This document shows, piece after piece, positions 50,252-62,917 of a stretch of 64,000 bases of DNA. The number at the start of each line of letters is the position of its first letter. Position 1 is the first letter of the stretch. The notes under the pieces are model-generated. The model had not been told where the DNA came from and did not search any database. It was given only the letters and a program-made list of their open reading frames with translations. Origin of the DNA: Sebastes aleutianus (Eukaryota > Chordata > Actinopteri > Perciformes > Sebastidae); contig CAKAKS010000039.1 in assembly GCA_916700875.1 (NCBI GenBank), positions 27,343,315 to 27,407,314 of the forward strand. Reading direction: 5' to 3'. Made by a program: the position numbers and the translations under genes.

Positions 50252-53200
50252 ATTTTATATAATATATAAAATGGAATAACACTAAATGTACCATATTAAC
50301 ATCAATGAATAATCAAAAGTTGTTCTATTTAGTAGAAAATACTAAATTTTAATTACATCATTAGCTTTGTATGTAGCTTTACCTTTAAAGGACAACTGAA
50401 CCGTTTGGTAGAACGTGTTTTTAGAAAATTATTTGCCCCTTACTATACTTTTTATTTTAGTATCAAGTTACCTTCGTAACTATATTCGTACGTAAGTTAC
50501 AAATCTGAAACTACGATATGTAGAAAAAATATGCCTAACTTTGAAAAAGAGACCAAATAGAGTCCTCATGTCTGGAGTGAATTTTTTGTCGCTAACTACC
50601 TGTGAGAAGGTGAGAACTAAAAAGGCATGCTATTTAAAGACACAATGACATCTAGTGGATTTTTTTAGCATTACATACCTAAACGGAGAGGTAGAAATGG
50701 CTCAATCAGGTTGAGTTAAGATAAACACATTTTTCATTAAGATAACGTGACTCAAAATGTGCTCTATACAGACCTGCTTCCCCTCCATCGCGCTCTTCTT
50801 CTTCGAAGATTCTTTAGGATCCTTCTTTCCACCCTTTTTGCTCTTCTTCTTCAACTCTTCCTCTCTCAGCCTTTTCAACTCTACCTGGTGCCTCTTTTCT
50901 TCCTGCTCTTTCTCTATACGCTTCAGCTCCCTTACACACAGGCGCACAAACAGTTTTTGAATTTTAATTCATTCATTTGGTGATATGATTAATTTAAGAA
51001 GAGGAGAGAATTGTGCTTAGAATTTTCTCTTAAAGGTGCAGTGTGTAGGATCTGGCAGCATCTAGTGGTGAGGTTGCAGATTGCAACCAACTGAAACCTC
51101 TCCTGTGTTCCAAGCATGTTTCGCGAAAACGTGAAAATGTGAATGGCCCTCTCTAGAGCCACCGTTTGGTTTGTCCGTTCTGGGCTACTGTAGAAACATG
51201 GAGGGCGGCTCAGTGACGAGGACCCGCTCCAAAGAGTATAGAAGCAAAGAGACAAAAATCCAGCGTTTTTTTACAACAGCCGCCATTTTGGACTGAAAAA
51301 CGCTTATTCTATTTATAATATTTTATTGTTCAACACAGGCCATTTTGGTAGAATATGACAATAGAATAGAAATTATTTTACTTTTACTTTACTTTTGTGG
51401 GGAACTTTTTATGTGGACGTTTTACTGGCGTCCGGTAGTCGCTTCAGTCCAAAATGGTGGAAGTGTAGCTTTGCTGCTGAGCACTGATGTTGCAATGGAA
51501 CGAACAATTGACTTTCCCTTCTCGGCAAAAAACTGTATGTTCTTTGCCCACTCACATTTAGAAATAAAAGGCTCATTCTAAGATAACAAAACACAATGAT
51601 TCTTATTTTCAGGTGATTATACGCTAAAGAAAACATACTTATTAATATTATATTTCATTTATGCCTATAGATCCCCCTAAATGATACACAATGTTCCTTT
51701 AAGTACAAACGAAATTCACGGGTGGTCTAGACCTGTCGTACCAGTCATGTATACATAGATACACTTGACTTAAGAATCATAATGCCTTAATCTGACAGAA
51801 TTTGGAGTTTAAATATGATGCAGAAATTAATTAAAATAACATGAACGGGTGATAATCATCAAGCTAAAACGAGCAAATTACATTTGTCCAGTTAAGAGAG
51901 TGATGAATCCGACTTGGAACACTCGTACTAGCAAACCTCACAGAAAAAAAGTTTTCGGTTAACAATACAAAGATGTTCTTGCATTAGGTTCAGTGTGTCC
52001 GGCCATCTTCCAGTCAGTACCTGAGTTTCTGCAGTCTGCGCTTCTTTCTATGTCGCTGGGCAATACGCTCCTTCAGCTCCTCTGGCAGAGCGTTATACTC
52101 CTCCTCATCCAGCTGCTGCAGCCACCGATCCTCCCTGTCAGCTTTCTCTTTCTGCAGAGCTTCTAGAAACACACACACAGACAGCTCCACTTACTGTACA
52201 GAGACATAAACCTTATAGATAATACAATAACTTTAATGAGTTCTGTCCTCTGTATAATTTTTTTATGTATGTGTGTCAGCTGGTGCATTTTTTACCCTCA
52301 GTTTCTCTCTGAACTCTCTGCCGTGCCTTCAGGGCAGCGTAGGAGTCAGACAGGTTGACTGCATAGATGTGTTTGCGGTTATTAAGGGCCTTGAGAACAA
52401 CTTGCAGCGTGCTGGCTGCTGACTGAGTGTACACAGACTCCAGGCCGTCAATCACGATGCCACGGTAACAATCGCTTAGCTGTTATCACAACGGCAGCAC
52501 CAACAGCAGCGACAATGACGAGACAAAGAGAATAAACATGAAAAGACACAAGTGAAACTTAAGTGAAACTCTGCCTCTTTTAAGTATTAAACATAATGCA
52601 TATCTGACATATAATTACCAATAACTGTGAGCCTTTTTGATGTATGCATAAAGGTGTTAGACAATACAGATACACATGAGTATCGCAATATTATGTTATA
52701 CAATACTGTATGGATTCTCCAAAACATGATTTTTAATGAACCTTTTAATGAACCGGCTGCTATTCGATATTTCGGAGGTTGTAGCGGGCTCAAAATTAAA
52801 GCTAGAGTAAAGTTTCTGGCATCATATGAAACTACAAAACCTAAGGAATTGATCCAAGCCTATCATACCAGCTTGTTGTGAAGTAGGTAGAAATAATGCT
52901 CCAAAGTTACACTAAATTTGGGCGAGGAAAAACTGTCATGGCCATTTTCGAAGGGGTCCCTTGACCTCTGACCTCAAGACATGTGAATGAAAATGGGTTC
53001 TATGGGTACCCATGAGCCTCCCCTTTACAGACATGCCCACTTTATGATAATCACATGTAGCTTGGGGCAAAAACCATGCAGTTTTTTGGATGCAGTATAA
53101 ATGTGTTTTTGCCTATTCTAAAATGGTTTATTTCTGACAGTTATTTCTGAAATTAAATAAAGAAAATTGAAATATATTGCCTTGCTAACAGTATCAAAAT

Positions 53201-56200
53201 ATATCATAATATATTGAATCATTACCCCTTTATCATGACACGTATCATAATGCCAGATTCTTGCAAATACACAGCCCTTTGTATGCATGTAACATTTTTA
53301 ATCTAATTGTCTTAAAGTAGGTCTGCACTATATGTAAGGTCCTGTGACATTGTGCCCTAGCAGTTAACTGTGTATTTCGAAACCGTTTCATAACGTATAC
53401 TACTACAATAAACTGCATAAATACGGGAAGAACAGTGTGTCAACGTACCTGAAATCTTTCTGCCAGGATATCAACCAGTAGCTGTTCAGGCAAGAGATTG
53501 CTGAGTGTGGTCACATCTCCTCCCTGATGCCAAAACCACACCAAAGGAATTGGTTTACTATATTCAATTATTACATTGTATTCTCAATTTTATATAATCC
53601 GTTTATACCCTGATTTAAGAGAGAGATTTTTCTTGCAAAGATAACGATGTATCCAGTAGGTTCCTCAATCTATAGAACCCAAACCTGGACTACAGTGGTT
53701 AAACATCATAACATAACCCGTTAAAACACACCAGATGACAAGAGAATTTAAGAAACTGTACCAGGCGAAGGGCAAAGTGTTTGTTTTCAGTCTCCTGAGT
53801 AGCCTTGGAGTCATTTCTACTGCAGCTGTCCTCATTGGGGATGGCGAGAACTTCCACTGTATCGTGTAAAGCTTGAGCTGAATGTGGAGCTGGAATGGAG
53901 GTTTCAAGATGTGCTGCAGGTCCTGGTTCTGTGGTTTGAGCTAGAAGCAGATATATATATATATATATATTTATGTTCACCTTCATTTACCAATCTAAGC
54001 TGAACATTATGCTCGTCTGCAGGAGTGTCCCATCTGACTATCAAAGATTTATAATGAATGCCTGATTACAGGAGCAGAACTGCTTAGTACAATCACAGAC
54101 TTTTACTGTTGACTACTGAGCCGTTCCTGTGGAGTGGATGCTGATTAAATGCCTTGTTAATCGGCGCATTGACAGTATGGAAAAGCATTACTAGTCTGTC
54201 CATCACAAACCACTTCTCTCACTTCAAGGCTACTACAACTCCCCAAACACAAAAAAAAACACAGTAGAATTGAATAATTCTCACCAGCCTTCTTCTCAGC
54301 ATACTCGGCAGCAGCACAGTCATAGATTTGTCTTGCGGTCAGGCTAACAGGTGAGGTGCCATTTATCAGCACCTCTGTAACCACTGCATCAACACTCAGG
54401 CACGCCCCACCGTAGTGACGTCCAAGAGCAGCCACTGTGCTGCCCTTACCTGAAGTGGAGGAACAGGACACAAACACAATTGTACATATAAATACTCATC
54501 AATCCCACAAAACTAGGTATATATGGGTATATATACAGTATATAGTATACTGTATATATACTGAATATTACGGAAGCCCTGAGAGGCAAGCAAAAATAAA
54601 ATTCTGGTGATCCATTTCTAAGTCTGATCTCAATTGTTTTCTCTCCTGTGTTTATGACTTAAGAGCAGGTGAAAAAAAAAGTTTTGCAAGATAATCTTTC
54701 CCCCTTTTCAACCGCAGGAACTTTCCCCAGGCACTATGAACCTTTTGAGGAACTCCTTGCGTTTCGAACGCAGCGACCAGGGTCTAAATTAAGGCTGCAG
54801 AGTGTGTTTACTGCTGTGACCACCAGCAGCCCTCGTCCCATGTCAGGTGGATTTTTCGTACGTCAGTGGACTAATTTGCCCAATCTCGACAATAGCTTAC
54901 TTTTAGTCCCAGGAATGACTTTCCATGGAACAAAAAGGTTCCTTCAGCCATTGTTGTTTGCGTTTCCACCACGGTCTGAAGACCTGCGAATACTAGGCAA
55001 ATTAGTCCGCAACATGTCATGAGATGAGGGCTGCTGGTGGTAACAGCAGTAAACACACTCTGCAGCCTGCAGTTCAGTATGGCTGCCTGTTTTATCTAAA
55101 AAACATGCTGGAAAAAATACTTTATTTTACTGCTGCATATATTCACTGATGCACGTTGGACATAATGAATGAAATGCAGAGGAGGAAAATGAAACTAGGA
55201 GCGCCTGTATACACAGGAAATCATCTGTTGGGTGTTTGAGGGTTCTTTATTTGTGCTTTAGAACGTTAACAATGTGAAACAATAAGGAAATAACTTTTCT
55301 TTCTCTCATTCACAGCACAGCCGCGCTACGTCTCGCTTTCTTCTACCGATCGCACAATCTCTCAATCTTTTTTTAAATGAGTCGGGAAGCCGACAGCAGA
55401 GCTTAACTATTCTTTTAATGTTATCAAACAAAGAGAAATGCTCTCCCCTCATCCTCAAATGGTCCTTAATCAATACTAGAGCACTAGTTTTACTACCTTG
55501 TTTTATGAATGAAGCAGTACAGTTGAAGCTGCAGTGCTGTGTGTGTGTTTCACCAATCAGCGACGGCCATCCCTGCAAACTCATCACGAAAGCTCTGGTA
55601 ATTTCAGAGAGTACTACCCCTCCAGCCAGGGCCTTATTGGAGGATAAAAAGGTCCCGTAAATATCCCCAGAAGTTAATTTAGACCCTGGTCCCTGAGGTC
55701 TAAACGCAATGAGTTCCTCAAAAGGTTCTTAGTTTCAGGTTGAAAAGGGGCTAATTGTCTGAAGGAACCTTTTCCGTCCTTGAAAAGAAGTCCCGGGACT
55801 AAAATTACCAGGAACTTCTTGGTGGACTCTCTGATATACCGAGCCACCTGACTGATATTTTTCCTATTTAGCATATTGCTACTGTAACATTGCATCCTTT
55901 TCTATTATTATTTTTTGATTAATATTTATTCTTCTCTTTTATTGTATTTTATTTACCTATTTACTTTTATTTACTATATATATATACTGTATATATATAT
56001 ATATATATATAGAAGGTAGGGAAGGATAAAGGGTGGGTACAATGCAGGGCAATGTCTGTACGAGTTTGGTATGTTTTTATATAAAGTTGTGTGTAAAGTT
56101 ATGAAAAAAAATGGATCACCAGAATTTATTTTTCTCACTTGCCTCTCAGGGCAGATTGCTCACAGGGTAGTGAGTGTGGTGTATAGTGATTCATGTTTTC

Positions 56201-59200
56201 TAATACTCTTACTCTTCAAATATTTTATTGAAATATGAAGATTCTGCTAATTAGGTTGATTAATTATTTGCTTCACCTGTCAGTGGGGCTCCATATACAA
56301 TAATAGCAATGCCTCTGCGGTTGTGTGCAGCCAGACCCTCAGGTGACAAATCAAGAGACATGTGGCGGGCAATTGCTCTGGAGACGGGGGTCATCTCTAT
56401 CTGCCCCATTCTTCCACTGCTTCCCTCTTTCCTCATCTCCGAAATGACTGAAAGCACAAGAATTCATAAAACACACAGTACCTGCGGAAATTACAGTGAA
56501 TTACACTCACCTCATGTCAGGCTACATTCAAGTTCTGCTTCTAAAACGGTTATACTCACGTAATTCAGCTGTCATAGTGTGCATTTCTTCCACTTTTCTG
56601 TCTGCTAGGTGTGCATCGGTTTGTCTTGACCTCTTTTCTTCCTCAAGTGTGTCACCCGTCACAGCTTCATTTTCATCCAAGCCTTCCTTCAGCTCTGCTG
56701 CACACGGGTAGATTAGATTAAAACAGGTGTGCACACAGTATTCAGACACATGTAGGTGTATTATTTCAGTGCTTGATGAACATGTGTGCTTGAAACTACC
56801 ATCTTCTTTCAGCTGGGAGCAGTACTCCTTGTAGTAGTCGAGCAGTTCTGTGGGAAGACTTTCTCCAGGGGCTCTGGGAGGCAGCAGTAAGATGTTGTTC
56901 TCATCATAACCCTGCATCAGACGCAGGATCTACATGGGATGAAGTAATGGGAAAGACAAGGACAGGGACAAGGAAACCAGGACAGGAAAGGAAAGAGGAA
57001 AGTGAAATGTTAGGAGATAAGAAAAGAGAGGACATTTCCAAGAGGTAAAGAGTGGTAGCAAAGATTAAGTGAAAATATGTTGAGGGTGCCAGCATTGAAG
57101 AACGCTAAACAGCGCTACGAAGCCAGTTTTTTTGGCGAGGAAAAACTGGCATGGTGATTTTCAAAGGGGTCCATTGACCTCTGACCTCAAGATATGTGAA
57201 TGAAAATGGGTTCTATGGGTACCCACGAGTCTCCCCTTTACAGACATGCCCACATTATGATAATCACATGCAGCTTGGGGCATGTGTGACAATGTGTGAC
57301 AATGTGTGACTGTAAAGCTGAGACTCTTGTGAATTCAATGAGCCCAGTCGTATTCATGTGTGATGATATTAGTCCCGATGGTAGTCGCTTTATAAAGTGA
57401 GACCTTTTTTTTAATTTGACCTCACTGTATGAAATGACCTGTTGTGACCTCTGGGATAATCACAGCCTTATGAAACTTTACAACCACAAACTAGAGATCT
57501 AGGGCATTCAGAGGCTATATGGCTTTCCCTAAGTATATTGGCAATGAGGGGGCTTCTGAGTACTTTCCAGAACAGAAGTGCTCGCCATCCAATCGCCGAA
57601 AGATACAATTCTTGCCAAAATACCGAATCACAGCATGGCTTTTTCTATGGTGTTCATCAATGTCTTGGTGTCATAATGTGGTATTTTGGAGGGATTATTG
57701 ATCATTTTCATGAATTATCGAGTGGTAAAAAATTATTAAATTTAGCACCAAATCTGTGTAACAAATGATATCAACCCAAAAAATGCTGCAACAACTTATG
57801 AGACATAATAGAGCATGGGAATGGCCATCATATACTTCTATCATAATGTTCTTAGCCTCTATACACTTTCAAAAATTATTTTCATTAATTCATTAATTGA
57901 TCAATTATTTTTTTAATTTCTGATTCATAACTAGAACAACTTGACACACAGTGCTGAGCTGCATCTCAAATTAATCATCAGGTTCCCAGCTTTCAGATGG
58001 TGAATACCAGTAATCTCCCCCTAAATGCCCCCTGTCCCCCCCTAAAAAAGACAAAAACAGGTCTATGAAAAAGAGGAGTTGGAGTAGAAACGGTTAGATA
58101 ATCTTAAACTAAACTTTCTGTGATATCTGGACTATACATAAGAATTGGTATTGAGCAAAAAATTCTCTTTGTCAAATTTTAGAATGGGCATGACTTCCTC
58201 TGATGGATAAATGGTTTGTACGGTATTGGTATATGGCAATGGTATGTACTCACACTATTACTATCCAACAACCTTGCTTGCACCCTCTCATTCCAACTTT
58301 CTCTCTCTTTCTCATCCCTTTGCACTCACACAGAAGAAAGCCACCTGTACCTTTTCTTCCTCGAGATACTGCGTATCCAATTCCAGGCAGTAGAACTCAA
58401 TGGGGAAAGAGCAGGGGTTTTTGACGGTGACCTCAGAGACAACCTCAGTGGTGGCAGGCAGGCAAGGCCCCAGCTCCAGCACCGGCGGGCAGAACTCCAG
58501 TTGCGGCTCCTCACTCTGCCCCTGGGCAGTGATGAACACCTGCTGGGTGCTCTCAGCCACACGGACCACTAGCTGCCTGTTGTAAGCATGCTGCAAAGAC
58601 ACATACAGTAGGTCACCAACCCATGCAATGCCAAGCTGCTCTGCTATGTATTGTGCCAATCTCTAAGGTAAATTAAGCTCTTCACCCCCTCAGCAGGGCT
58701 GAACCTTATCTGGACATTGACTCGTTCACCAGAGGACAGCGTGCCGGAGCTGGGAATCATCTTAAACACAGCTGGAGGTGGTTGCTGCTTCTGTGGGATC
58801 TTTTTATGCTGGTAGAGAGCAAGAACAAAGGCAAATGTCACCCTAATGCAGCTGTGTCTGTATGGGCCTTACTCAAACTGGACCTTCCACACTCCCACCC
58901 TGTGACGGAGTGAACTCTGTTTGTAGTCCCACTCCCAGCTGAATGAAGCAGCCTTCTTTAAGGTGTTAACACGTCTGCCGTTTTCTAGTCTAGACAAAGG
59001 TAGATTTTATCCTAAATACAATGTAACCTTACGTAGTTAAATATCTATTTAGTTAGAGCAGTTTACATTTGCGCGGGTAGTTGCACGGAACTTACATTTG
59101 AACAGAGCGTGTTCCATGACGAACACAAAACGCTGTTGCACGTGGCCAGTAAGTCGACATCGATGCAGGCTCGCTGTTGGAGGGTTATATAACTCACTTC

Positions 59201-62200
59201 CACTCCCGGCTAATTGGGTGTAGTTGGCACTTAATATGGCGGACCCTCCACGCGTGGAAGTAGGTAGGGAGAGGGTGTACGAGGTGGTTTGAGAAAGGCC
59301 CTATTTGTCTCTTTTAGTTAGTATTCTAAAGTTTTCCTAAAGCTAAAGATAGTACAGTAGATGCAAAGTTGAAGTACTTTTTGTTTCCTGGAGATCAAAT
59401 TACAAAATGAATTGGAAAAGTTAATTGAAAATGACATAAAATGACAATTGCTGTACCTTTTTGAGAGGCTTCTCCTTCTCAGCTATGCTCCAGTAGCAGG
59501 GCACACTCTCGTGATTAAACAGCTGTATCGTCTTCACCTGATGGGGAACAATAACAACAACAACAACAACCAACACCTGAGTGCATTCTCATGTCAGTTT
59601 GGTCACAACAGAATGAACTGATATTCAGTTAATACATGGCCCCCATGCTGCTTCAGCATAAAATCACTAATCTTTTTTGCCACATTTAAGCACTTCAAGT
59701 GTGTATGAGCTTAGTAAGAGAAATCCTCAGAAATGATGAACTTAACCTGATCCGACCGCAAGATGGCACCACGGCGAGGCAGCATACTGCTCTCTAATTA
59801 GTGCCCCTCATTAGTGTGCCATGCACACAACCAATAGTGTTGAGCTGTATACATTTCTGCTTCCCGTTCTCCTACTTTTGCATGTTAATAACACAAAGTC
59901 AAATAAAATGGGCAGTAAAAGTTAATTTTATTTGAATTTGTGAAGCTATCCAATTTTAACCAAATCAGTGTGAAAGATGATACAAACATTCAACACAGCA
60001 TTTTCATTCCCTCATTGAACACAAGAAGCAACCTTTGTAGGGCTACATAACTAGTGTCTTGTCATAGTGTATTACCTGACAAATGTCACACTGTACAGTG
60101 TCGAACTGCAGTGTATCCGTGGAAACAGTGATGGCCGGCACAGTTACCACTGCACACAGTCGCACCTGGACCATTGGGCCACCAGTGACCTGTAAAACCA
60201 AACACAATCATCTTAGAAACTAGGTCACAATGACCCAATTATGTAGACATTTGACACTGAATCAGAAATAATGACAAGTATGCCCATGTGTACCTTTATG
60301 GGCATGACAACATTTATGTCCCCCATCTTCAGGTTGTCTCCTTGGGGGTCAAATGTAACTGTAAAAGTCTGCGTTTTGCCACAGGGCAGGTTTTTCACTC
60401 TTTCAAATTCTGCACTGAATCCTTTGAAGAAGCAACAAAACACGCAAAGTATTTCTTATTTTATAAAGGCAAAATGTGGAACACTGAGAGGAAAATAAAA
60501 CAGCCTATTGAAAACACAAGGATTAATATCAGAAGACAGGCAGAATATTACCCCATGAATGATGGGACACACCCTTTGAGACAATCAATCAATTTAATTG
60601 TATCCATATCCTTTTTCTCTACTATCCTATCACTTTAAGATTATTCACTCATCTCACTGACCCACACAAAACTCAACCTAGGTTTTATCAGCAAAATTCT
60701 AAATCTGAAAACTTGTCACACCTGCTTGAAAAAATAGTTTGACATTTTGGGAAATACGCTTGTTTGTTTTCTTGCAGAGAGTTAGAAGAGAAGATAAATA
60801 CCACTGTCTCCTGGATCCAGGAGATGGTTAGTTTTGTTTATCGTTAACACTGGAAACAGGAAAACAGTTAGCCTGGCTCAGTCCAAAGCTAAAAAAAATC
60901 CACTTACCGACACCTCCAAAGCTCACTTATAAACATATTGTTTGCTTGATCCATACCAGTGGGCAACTCAAGGATCTGAGAAGTGAGGCCAATACGGAGG
61001 TGCTTAAAACTTGCATTCTTTCTAAAAGTCAGCAGGGGGCGACTCCTCTGGTTGCAAAAAGAAGTCTGATTGTATAGAAGTTAAAAGTCTTCTTCAATAC
61101 AGCATGATGTTCATTTAGTAAGTTATGGTCCCATTTAGAGTCAAATAGACCATAAAGCACGGTATGCTTTAGGGCGTGACTACATTGTGATTGACAGGTT
61201 GCTACCGCAGCGTTGTCCGGTCTGGGAGTTGTCCGTGTTTTCGTCGTAGAACTTTAACCCTTTCATAGTGTTTAAAATTCATGAAAGTTAAATGTAACAT
61301 TTTGGTCTCCTAAAAATGTCTTATTCAGCGTTCGGTTGTGTTTAGCTCCACCCTTTCGTGTCACTTAGGGTTGCAAATAACCAAGATGGCGATGACCAAA
61401 ATGCCAAAACAGCAGTCCACCAACCAATGGGTGATGTCAACGCCCACTTCTTATGTACAGTCTATGATCTGCACAAAAACCAAAGTGTAAGCGACAAATT
61501 GTTGATTCAAAGGGAATTAGATGCAGCCAGACTATTTCCCAGTCAGGTGCAGTGATTTCCTGGAGTCTTGTCGCCACCATGAGGTTGCCAGGCGATCAGT
61601 GAAGTCTCCAGGAAGTCACTGCTGATCCAATAGTACGGGTTAAGCTTTTGAGATGCTGGTAGGTGGATATTTTTTTTTTTTTTTTACTTTTGGACAGAGC
61701 CAGGCTAACTGTTTCAACTGTTTCCAGTCTAGCTAGGCTAATCCTCTCTTGGCTCCAGCTTCATATTTTATGGACACACATGAGAGTGGTATCAATCTTC
61801 TCATTTAAAACAAAGCAAATGAGCTTGTTTTCCAAAATGTCAAAATATTCTTTCAACTGAAGTATTATTTTCTGAAGTCTTACAAAAACATTTTCAGTTT
61901 CAGTATTATTATAAAATAAAGTATTATACTATTTTCCAGATGAAGTTTTTTGCATAATTGCACACATGTTCATGACTGTAACTTAAAGGAGGCCAAAAAT
62001 ATACGTTTCTATGATTTTATTTATTTATTTATTATCCTATGTGATTGCTGTGTGTCCTAAAGACCAATCACTGCCAGATTATAAATGCCAGAAGCATCAT
62101 CACACCAAGTTGTTCACTTGATTGTGCTACATTAATACTGAAAATATCACATGAAAATAAGACAAATAAGATGAAGTACTGAAAATTCCACAGGATCTTC

Positions 62201-62879
62201 AATAATGTATTGTGTTACCTGTCCCAGCTAGAGTTTTGCCATTGGCACAGAAGGACACAGTCACCGACCCAGTATTGGTCACATGTACAGTGTGACTGAG
62301 GACATTGCCTGGAATGACATAACCAAAATCCAAAACATACTCTGGGAGCAGGAACCTGAGGGAGTGGAGAGAGGTAAGGGTGGAGACATGAATAAGACAA
62401 TGACAAGCAACATTCATGTCAAGAGTTTGTTTACTGAAGCAGGGCTTGGCAATACTTCAGCTTTATGATTTACTGGGATTCAATAGTTCAAATGTTTCAA
62501 GTTGTCATGATCACTATGTTATCATTTTACAAAACTATGTCATTGAAATGAATATTTCTAAGCAAAATATAATTTAAAACTGACCAAATATATTTGTTTT
62601 TTTTATCTCAGTGGAACACAGTTCTTTGCCTTGAACGTCAAATTAATTATTTTATTTGTCATCATTATCAGTATACATTTGTGGAAGTTAAACAATGAAT
62701 CACAATATGGTATGAGCGAAAACAGCCAATGCACACCATGACATCCATCTATTTGCACAAATACCACAGAACAAAAACATACCCAGCCAGATATTATTCA
62801 TTAACCCAAACTCTTTGAATTCCACAACACAGTTCTTGTTTCAGTCCAGTGAGTGGACCATCTGTTCAACCAAAGTGTG

Positions 62880-62917
<38 letters not shown>

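Noticed and set aside
54669..55022. A 117-codon plus-strand frame
   Set aside because: Lies inside the foldback element at 54.6-56.2 kb, with its mirrored half open on the other strand; no transposase motif.
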